In this document: positions 25,562 through 32,204 of the stretch, in pieces
Layout: every line of letters starts with the position of its first letter
Numbering within the stretch: position 1 is the first letter of the stretch
NCBI GenBank assembly: GCA_963715635.1
Contig: OY970261.1
Coordinates: forward strand, 620,001-684,000
DNA length: 64,000 nt
Reading direction: 5' to 3'
Source of the DNA: JAPKZH01 sp963715635
GTDB lineage: Bacteria; Acidobacteriota; Aminicenantia; Aminicenantales; UBA4085
Program-made: the position numbers and the translations under genes
Notes under the pieces: generated by a model
Database searches by the model: none
The model's input: only the letters and a program-made list of their open reading frames with translations
Told to the model about the DNA's origin: nothing

Positions 25562-26301
25562 GTTTGCCCCAAATATTGATCTATCAACGGCAATATTTCC
25601 CCGGCCTTCCCCTGCAGGGAGTGATCGGCGGACGACGTGAGCGGAGTCGGGTCGGGATTAATTTCAACGATTTTCGCACCCGCATCCGCGGCATACATGG
25701 GAAGAGATGCGGCCGGCTGGACAAAGGCCGAAGTCCCGATGACCAGCATAACGTCGCAGAGTGAGCTCGCGGCGAAGGCCCGGTGCAGGATATTCGGGTC
25801 GAGCGATTCTCCAAACCAGACGACATGCGGCCGGAGCATCTCGCCGCAGTCCGGGCAGCGCGGCGGGATTTCCTTGAGGGGAGAATCATAGCGCTCCGTG
25901 ATTGTTTCTTCCTTCGTGCAGCGAAGCTTCCAGATATTGCCATGGAGCTCGAGGATATTTTTCGAGCCGGCTTTGCCATGCAGTCCGTCCACGTTCTGGG
26001 TGATCAGGACAAATTCGGGGAATATCTTTTCCCATTTGGCCAGGGTCCGGTGGGCGGGATTGGGTTCGACCTTGGCGATCAGCCCGCGCCTCCAATCGTA
26101 CCATTCCCAGACGAGCTTGGGGTCGCGACTGAAAGCCTCGGGCGTGGCCAGGTCTTCGGCCCGGAACTGCCTCCACAGCCCGTCTTTGCCGCGGAAGGTC
26201 GGCACGCCGGATTCCGAAGAGATTCCGGCGCCCGTCAGGACGGCCATCCTCTTGGCGTTCCGGATCAACTCCGCCGCTCGTTTGATGTCTTCGGAATTCA
26301 T
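25558..26301 (-). CDS. cobB: Sirtuin NAD-dependent protein deacylase (class III-like)
   Basis: A 247-residue sirtuin. GAGISSESGVPTFRG binds NAD, TQNVDGLH and ELHGN (catalytic His) follow. The W-Y-D-W-R-R segment supplies the Y-x-x-R pair that class III (SIRT5/CobB) enzymes use for succinyl and malonyl groups. The zinc site is incomplete: one Cys in LRCTKEE and a CPDC pair, as in E. coli CobB. First gene of the sirtuin-larC-folE-metG operon. Confidence 0.92.
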   Translation of the reverse strand: MNSEDIKRAAELIRNAKRMAVLTGAGISSESGVPTFRGKDGLWRQFRAEDLATPEAFSRDPKLVWEWYDWRRGLIAKVEPNPAHRTLAKWEKIFPEFVLITQNVDGLHGKAGSKNILELHGNIWKLRCTKEETITERYDSPLKEIPPRCPDCGEMLRPHVVWFGESLDPNILHRAFAASSLCDVMLVIGTSAFVQPAASLPMYAADAGAKIVEINPDPTPLTSSADHSLQGKAGEILPLIDQYLGQT

Positions 26302-26716
26302 CGCTTAACTCTTCTAAAAACAGTAGCATACAGTTTTCTACGGGAAAAATCAAAAGGTTCTCTTCCATTTCGTGCAGTGAAAATGTGGACTGGAAAACGA
26401 TCCGCAGATGGATTCGCTCCCCATTCGGGTTTTTTACGCCGTTCCCGAGCCCTCCTTCTCGGCGGCGAAGAACTCGCTTCCCGGCCTCTATTTTACGGAC
26501 GCTCGCCGGGAAGCTCAGACAACTTCGCCGGCCGGCTTCTTCCGAGCCGGCTTCCCTCGGATGAGGACTCGGGAAGGCTAAACCCTCTATGGTCGCTTCA
26601 GCCGTCTCCGGATCGTTTCCTTTTTCTTATCCCCGAAATAGCAAAGAACCCGACTCTTTTTCTTGACTTGGCCAGCCTAAAAATTATATATCAATATTCT
26701 TGTTCGAGGAGGACGC
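26302..26716. other. 415-bp intergenic region with hairpins, no gene seen
   Basis: Lies between the divergent sirtuin and MTAP genes. It holds two perfect hairpins: 26477-26513 (CTTCCCGGC/GCCGGGAAG) and 26531-26551 (GCCGGCT/AGCCGGC), and further CTTCCC/GGGAAG echoes to about 26577. The MTAP promoter is at its right end. No coding frame with a family match was found. Could be an intergenic repeat island. Confidence 0.6.
26663..26690 (+). promoter_or_regulatory. Candidate sigma-70 promoter of MTAP-PfkB operon
   Basis: TTGACT (26663-26668), 16 bases, TATATA (26685-26690), followed by a short AT-rich leader and a GAGGAGG ribosome binding site 4 nt before the ATG at 26717. Confidence 0.6.
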
Positions 26717-27604
26717 ATGGCTGCAAAGAAACAAGTGAGGCTGCCTCGCGCGGAGATCGGAATCCTGGGCGGAACCGGACTTTACGAGATTCAAGGCATC
26801 AGGAACCTCCAAGAAATCCGTTTGAAAACTCCGTTTGGAGCTCCCTCCGATGCCTATATCATCGGCATGCTCGAAGGAAAGAAGGTCGCTTTCCTCAGCC
26901 GCCACAGCCGGGGCCACAGGCTCCTCCCTTCAGGAATCAATTACCGGGCCAATATCTACGGTTTCAAGATGCTGGGCGTGGAGCGCATCATCTCGGTCAA
27001 TTCCTGCGGCTCGCTGCGGGAAGGGATCCGGCCGCGGGACATCGTTTTTTCCGACCAGTTCTTTGACAGGACACGGCGAGACAACACGTTTTTCAGCGAG
27101 GGGATCGCGGCCCACATCAGCTTCGCCGAGCCGGTCTGCCCCGAGCTTTCCAGGTTTTTGTACGCGACTGCCAAAGGGCTCGATATTCGGGCTCATCTCG
27201 GCGGCATCTACATCTGCATTGAAGGGCCGGCGTTCTCGAGCAAGGCCGAATCCATGATCTACCGCTCCTGGGGATGCGATGTCATCGGCATGACGGCCGC
27301 CACCGAAGCCAAGCTGTGCCGCGAAGCGGAGATCTGCTATTCGACCATGAACCTGGCCACAGACTATGATGTCTGGCATGCCGAGGAAAAATCCGTTTCG
27401 GTCGAGCTCATTCTGGAAAACCTTCGGCTGAATATCGACAATGCCAAGGCCATCATCAAGAAGGCCGTGGCGAACCTTGCGCCTCACGTGGAAGGCCTCT
27501 GCGACTGCCGTCAGGCCCTCAAGAACTGCATCGTCACAACCCCGAAGCTCATATCGCCGGCGACGAAAAGAAAGCTGCACTTGATCATCAAGAAATATCT
27601 GTAA
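26717..27604 (+). CDS. mtnP: S-methyl-5'-thioadenosine phosphorylase
   Basis: A 295-residue purine nucleoside phosphorylase of the MTAP family, splitting methylthioadenosine (from polyamine and SAM chemistry) into adenine and 5-methylthioribose-1-phosphate. Motifs: EIGILGGTGLYE, FLSRHSRGHRLLPSGINYRAN (phosphate site), and CIEGPAFSSKAESMIYRSWGCDVIGMTAATEA with MNLATDYDVW. It is followed 17 nt later by a PfkB kinase. No mtnA isomerase is adjacent. Confidence 0.93.
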   Translation: MAAKKQVRLPRAEIGILGGTGLYEIQGIRNLQEIRLKTPFGAPSDAYIIGMLEGKKVAFLSRHSRGHRLLPSGINYRANIYGFKMLGVERIISVNSCGSLREGIRPRDIVFSDQFFDRTRRDNTFFSEGIAAHISFAEPVCPELSRFLYATAKGLDIRAHLGGIYICIEGPAFSSKAESMIYRSWGCDVIGMTAATEAKLCREAEICYSTMNLATDYDVWHAEEKSVSVELILENLRLNIDNAKAIIKKAVANLAPHVEGLCDCRQALKNCIVTTPKLISPATKRKLHLIIKKYL

Positions 27605-27620
27605 ACGAAATGGACAACCC

Positions 27621-28526
27621 ATGAGTCTCGTCATTGTGGGCTCCGTGGCCTTTGACACGATCGAAACTCCCTGGCAACGGAAGGAAAAGATCGTCGGGGG
27701 GTCCTGTACGTACTGCGCGTTGGCGGCGAGCTATTTCACGCAGCCGAAGATCGTGGCGGTCGTGGGGGAAGATTTCCCCAAGGAAACCATCCGGCTATTC
27801 AAGAAGCGGGCCATCGATCTCCAGGGGCTGAAAATCGTGCCCGGCGGCAAGACTTTTTTCTGGGAAGGCCGCTACGGCTTCGATCCCAACCAGAGGTCGA
27901 CCGTCAGGACGGAGCTCAATGTTTTTCAGGACTTCAAACCCGAGATTCCGCCGTCCTATAAAAAGGCAGATATCCTCTTCCTGGCCAACATCGACCCCGA
28001 CCTCCAGGAGAATATTTGCCGGCAGGTCGAAAAGCCCAAGCTCGTCGCCATGGACACGATGGGCCTGTGGATCGAGAGCAAGCCGGCCGCGCTCCGGCGC
28101 GTTCTCCAGAAAGTGGATATCCTTTTCGCCAACGATGAAGAGATCCGGATGCTGACCGACGAATGGAATCTCATCAAGGCCGGGAAAAAAATCCTCGGCC
28201 GGGGACCCTCGCTGGTCATCGTCAAAAAAGGCGAGCACGGCGCGCTGGTCTTCGGTAAAGACTTGATCTTCGGTGTCCTGGCCCATCCCAGTGAAGACGT
28301 CATCGACCCGACCGGCGCCGGCGACAGCTTTGCCGGCGGCTTTTTGGGCTATCTCGACAAGGTGAAACGCTTCGACAAGAGAGAGATCCGCCGCGCCGCC
28401 GTCTACGGCAGCGTCCTCGCTTCGTTTACGATCGAAGACTTCGGCATCAACCGCTTCCGGTCGCTGACGAAGCGCGAGATCGCCGGCCGGTTTCTCCATT
28501 TCAAACACCTGGTTTCGTTTGAATGA
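27621..28526 (+). CDS. PfkB-family carbohydrate/nucleoside kinase
   Basis: A 301-residue ribokinase-fold kinase. An N-terminal GSVAFDTIETPW and GGSCTYCALAAS, and the C-terminal DPTGAGDSFAGGFLGYL with the catalytic Asp near residue 235, define the family. Substrate is not predictable from motifs; adenosine, ribose or a related sugar are candidates. Co-transcription with MTAP (17-nt gap) suggests a role in methylthioadenosine or purine salvage. Confidence 0.88.
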   Translation: MSLVIVGSVAFDTIETPWQRKEKIVGGSCTYCALAASYFTQPKIVAVVGEDFPKETIRLFKKRAIDLQGLKIVPGGKTFFWEGRYGFDPNQRSTVRTELNVFQDFKPEIPPSYKKADILFLANIDPDLQENICRQVEKPKLVAMDTMGLWIESKPAALRRVLQKVDILFANDEEIRMLTDEWNLIKAGKKILGRGPSLVIVKKGEHGALVFGKDLIFGVLAHPSEDVIDPTGAGDSFAGGFLGYLDKVKRFDKREIRRAAVYGSVLASFTIEDFGINRFRSLTKREIAGRFLHFKHLVSFE

Positions 28527-28573
28527 CCTAAATCATTATTGGCGGTTTTATTGCCCTCAATTAGGTAAGACCA

Positions 28574-29467
28574 TTGAATAAAGCCTGGCGTTTTCGGCCG
28601 CTCTTTTTAATCTTGACAGGAGGCTGGGTTTTGCTTTCGACGGCAGGCATGTTCGCGGCACAAGCGAAGGAATATTTTGTCGCCCTCAATGGCAATGATT
28701 CTAGCCCGGGAATAAAAGCAAAGCCCTTTTTAACACTCGAGGCGGCGCGCGATGCGGTCCGCAATCTTAAACAGAAAGGGCACGGCCCGAGTGGCGGCGT
28801 AACAATCTGGATCCGAGGGGGTACCTATGCGCGCGAAAAACCTTTTGAGCTGAGCGCAGCCGACAGTGGGACAAAGGGCTTCCCCGTTGTTTATCGGGCC
28901 TATCAAGATGAAGAGGCGCGCCTTTTGGGAGGCCAACTCCTCAAGGGCTTCAAACCGGTGTCAGATGCCGCGATTTTGGATCGTCTCAACGAGGACGCGC
29001 GAAAGCATATCTTCGAAGCCGAGCTGCATTCACAGGGAATCTTAGATTTTGGTGAGCTTCGCTCGCGAGGGTTCGGCCGGCCTATTTCCCCCTTGCACCT
29101 TGAGCTTTTCTTCGAAGGGCAGCCGATGACTCTGGCCCGCTGGCCGAACGAAGGTGAATGGGAAAAAATCGCTGGCTTTCCAGAGGATTCTGTCCAGGAC
29201 GACGGCCAGCGCGCCGTCCATAACCTCATTCACGATCATCCCCATTGTCCTATTCTTTATTCCGGGAACGATCATCGCATCGAGTGGAATGAAATCCACC
29301 ATGTCGCGCTCGAGACAGGCGATGTCGGAGCGGTCTATTCCGGCCGGGATTGGACTTTTCGTGGCAATGCCATCAGGTACAATTTCATCCATCACACCGG
29401 CGGCGCCGGCATTGGCATCGGGATTCGTCCCCATTCCAGCGGAAAAAATTGGACTCTACCGGGATGA
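28574..29467 (+). pseudogene. Right-handed beta-helix (pectate-lyase-like) protein, internally deleted remnant
   Basis: It starts with a signal peptide and the typical KEYFVALNGNDSSPGIKAKPFLTLEAARDAVR opening of large secreted parallel beta-helix proteins. A lectin-like segment to LARWPNEGEWEKI follows, then the sequence jumps at about residue 212 directly to the late motifs HNLIHDHPHCPILYSGNDH and NEIHHVALETGDVGAVY. In family members these are separated by a few hundred residues. It then stops after an unusual IGIRPHSSGKNWTLPG. At 297 residues it is about half the usual length. Most likely a decayed gene with an internal deletion and lost C-terminus. Confidence 0.65.
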
Positions 29468-29587
29468 ATTCCGGCGCCGCTAAATAAATTCAAAAACGAA
29501 TTGCTGACACGCACCGGATTCTCATTATTTGCCGAGCTTTGGGCCAAGGAAAATCTGATGAGTTCGGTGTGTATCACCGAAAGATGA

Positions 29588-29616
29588 TTGACTTGAAAAA
29601 TCACATTTGTTAGAGT
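29588..29616 (+). promoter_or_regulatory. Weak candidate promoter of sugar-binding lipoprotein gene
   Basis: TTGACT (29588-29593), 17 bases, TAGAGT (29611-29616). The -35 box is good and the -10 box matches 4 of 6. The leader would be very short before the ATG at 29630. Confidence 0.35.
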
Positions 29617-29629
29617 CGTTAAAACCGGG

Positions 29630-30640
29630 ATGGAGAATAATTTGAGCCGCCGCTTCCAAGACCGCGCTGTTATATACCTTTCGTTGTTTGTGCTTAGCCT
29701 CGCCTTGGCCGCATTCTCATGTTCCTCGCAAAAACCGCCCGCCGAAAAAAACCTGAAAATTGCGGTCATTCCCATGGGCATGACCCACGAGTTCTGGAAG
29801 TCCATCCATGCCGGGGCGGTCAAAGCCGGCCGCGAGCTGGGCGTGGAAGTTCTTTGGAAGGGCCCTCAAAAGGAGGATGACCGCGACGGTCAGGTCATGG
29901 TTGTGGAGGACTTCATCAACCGCGGCGTCCAGGGGATCGTGCTCGCTCCGCTGGATGATCACGCCCTTATCCGTCCCATCCAGGAAGCCAAGAGAGAAGG
30001 CATCCCCGTCGTCATCATCGATTCGCCCCTGGAAAGCCCCGAGCCTATCAGCAACATCGCGACCGACAACCATAAAGGAGGGGTCCTGGCCGGCGAATAC
30101 CTGGGCCAGATCCTGGGGGGAAAAGGAAGAATTTTTTTGATCCGCTGCCATGAAGGAGCGGCCAGCTCCACGCTGCGGGAGCAGGGATTTTATGACACCA
30201 TCGTGAAGAGATTTCCGGGAATCGAATTTCTTTCCAAAGATGTTTATGCGGGAATCACCACGGAATCCGCCTATCAGACCCTGGAAAACCTGATCAACCG
30301 CTTTCCCGAGGTGGACGGCATCTTTTGTCCCAACGAGTCCACAACCTTTGGGACGCTTCGGGCGCTGGAGGACCGGGGCCTGGCTGGTAAAGTCAAGTTC
30401 GTCGGGTTCGACAGCTCTCAGAAGCTGGTGGACGGGATGCAAAAAGGCCATATTCACGGGCTGGTGCTGCAGGACCCGTTCAAGATGGGGTATCTAGGAG
30501 TGAAGACCGCCGTGGCCTTTCTTCGCGGCCAGAAGTTCGACATGAGGGTTGATACAGGCGGAACTCTCGTGACCCCCGAAAATATGAACCAGCCGGAAAT
30601 TCAGCGGCTGCTCTTCCCCCCGATCAAAGACTATCTCTGA
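29630..30640 (+). CDS. RbsB-like sugar-binding lipoprotein (ABC transporter type)
   Basis: A 336-residue periplasmic-binding-protein type I fold. The signal ends in LAAFSC with Cys31 as lipid anchor. The mature part begins LKIAVIPMGMTHEFWKSIHAGAVKAGRELGVEV, contains VEDFINRGVQGIVLAPLD and GIPVVIIDSPL, and ends like ribose/galactose binders (GLVLQDPFKMGYLGVKTAV). No permease or ATPase gene is adjacent, so either the transporter is elsewhere or it is a sensor. Ligand unknown. Confidence 0.85.
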   Translation: MENNLSRRFQDRAVIYLSLFVLSLALAAFSCSSQKPPAEKNLKIAVIPMGMTHEFWKSIHAGAVKAGRELGVEVLWKGPQKEDDRDGQVMVVEDFINRGVQGIVLAPLDDHALIRPIQEAKREGIPVVIIDSPLESPEPISNIATDNHKGGVLAGEYLGQILGGKGRIFLIRCHEGAASSTLREQGFYDTIVKRFPGIEFLSKDVYAGITTESAYQTLENLINRFPEVDGIFCPNESTTFGTLRALEDRGLAGKVKFVGFDSSQKLVDGMQKGHIHGLVLQDPFKMGYLGVKTAVAFLRGQKFDMRVDTGGTLVTPENMNQPEIQRLLFPPIKDYL

Positions 30641-30679
30641 AGCCTTTTTTCCTCGCGCCTTGACGCTGTCAGGGACTCA

Positions 30680-30707
30680 TTGACACGAATTAAAAATTGA
30701 ATATAAT
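30680..30707 (+). promoter_or_regulatory. Consensus sigma-70 promoter upstream of trpB2
   Basis: A perfect TTGACA (30680-30685), 16-base spacer and perfect TATAAT (30702-30707). Transcription would start near 30714, giving an 80-nt leader before the trpB2 ATG at 30795, which has GAGGGG 6 nt upstream. Confidence 0.75.
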
Positions 30708-30794
30708 GACAAAATAGTAAGATATATAAGACCAAATAGTTATTTTGCTTTTCTTTGAGTTTACAAAAAATTTCATGACACAGAGGGGTAACAT

Positions 30795-32087
30795 ATGAAG
30801 ACAGTGGTCAACCTAAAACTCGAGGACATGCCCGATCGGTGGTACAACATTATCCCGGATCTGCCCGAGCCGCTGCCGCCGCCGCTGGATCCAAAAGAAG
30901 GGCCTTCAAGAATCCAAAACCTCCCCAATCTTATGATCGGAGAGTGTCTCAAGCAGGAATTCTCGAATGAAAATTGGATTGATATCCCTGGCGGGATTAT
31001 GGACTTGTATGCGAAGGCAGGCAGACCGAGGCCGCTCTTTCGAGCCACAAATCTTGAAAAAAGGCTCGATACACCTGCCAGGCTTTATTATAAAAGCGAA
31101 TTTTTTAGCCCGACCGGAAGTCATAAAGTCAATACGGCACTTGCCCAATGCTGGTATGCAAAACAGCAAAAGTTTGAGAGGGTCACGACTGAAACAGGTG
31201 CCGGACAATGGGGAACCGCACTCTCTTATGCCGCGGCCGTCACTGGATTGAAATGCACGGTGTTCTGGGTGCGCAGCGTCTACAACTGGAAAAAAGACCG
31301 TTTGGATTTCATGAAGCTTTTGGGAGCGAAGGTTTTTGCTTCGCCCAGTCCGATGACCGAATTCGGAAGGTCCCTCTATGAAAAAAACCCAGAGCATGTC
31401 GGTTCTCTCGGCATTGCCATATCCGAAGGTTTGGAAGATTCTCAGAAAGACCCAAAGGCGACCTACAGCCTTGGCTCCGTCTTAAACCATGTCTTGTTGC
31501 ACCAGACCATCATCGGGCTTGAGACACAGAAGCAGTTTGAGATGTTCAATGATTACCCAGACGTCGTCATCTCCTGCATCGGCGGCGGCTCCAACTTCGG
31601 CGGCTTTGCCCTGCCGTTTGTCAGTGACGTCCTAAAAAAAGGGAAAAAGATAAAATTCATCGCCGCCCAGAGCCAGGTTGCGCCCAATCTTCAGGGCAAA
31701 TATGAATATGATTTTGCCGATTACGCCGAGATAACTCCCCTGTTGAAAATGTACACGTTGGGACACAGAACAGACATGAAACCGATCAAGGGGGATGGAT
31801 TGCGTTACCATGGCTGTTCGCCGATCATCAGTTTTCTGCGCGCCAAAGGCTATATTGATACGATCGCCTATCCGGGTGACGAAAAATACGTTTTCGAACA
31901 GGCTAAGCTATTTATGGAGACGGAGGGCTGGCTGCCGGCGCCGGAATCTGCCTATTCTGTTTGCTGCGCAGTTGATGAAGCGAAAAAATGCCGGGAATCC
32001 GGCGAGAAGAAGGTGATCGCCTTCAATATCAGCGGCCATGGATTCCTGGACATACCGGGCTATCAATCCGTATTGAAATTTGCCTAA
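30795..32087 (+). CDS. trpB: TrpB2-type tryptophan synthase beta chain
   Basis: A 430-residue PLP enzyme joining indole and serine to tryptophan. Length and the N-terminal DMPDRWYNIIPDLPEPLPPPL mark the TrpB2 subgroup common in archaea and thermophiles, which often works without TrpA. The PLP lysine is K111 in GSHKVNTA; ETGAGQWGTAL and CIGGGSNFGG are present. No trpA or other trp gene is adjacent, fitting an indole-salvage role. Confidence 0.93.
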   Translation: MKTVVNLKLEDMPDRWYNIIPDLPEPLPPPLDPKEGPSRIQNLPNLMIGECLKQEFSNENWIDIPGGIMDLYAKAGRPRPLFRATNLEKRLDTPARLYYKSEFFSPTGSHKVNTALAQCWYAKQQKFERVTTETGAGQWGTALSYAAAVTGLKCTVFWVRSVYNWKKDRLDFMKLLGAKVFASPSPMTEFGRSLYEKNPEHVGSLGIAISEGLEDSQKDPKATYSLGSVLNHVLLHQTIIGLETQKQFEMFNDYPDVVISCIGGGSNFGGFALPFVSDVLKKGKKIKFIAAQSQVAPNLQGKYEYDFADYAEITPLLKMYTLGHRTDMKPIKGDGLRYHGCSPIISFLRAKGYIDTIAYPGDEKYVFEQAKLFMETEGWLPAPESAYSVCCAVDEAKKCRESGEKKVIAFNISGHGFLDIPGYQSVLKFA

Positions 32088-32204
32088 GAGATCTGATGTC
32101 GAAAATATAAATCGATTGTTTTTATCTTCAGCCCATCGAAATATTGAAGAGTTACACTCCCATCTCGTTCTCCGGGTCCGGGCGACTCGAAAGGAAGGTC
32201 AACG

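Noticed and set aside
25783..27066. A 427-codon plus-strand open frame
   Set aside because: It covers the antisense of the sirtuin, the hairpin-rich gap and the wrong frame of MTAP; open only because of base composition.
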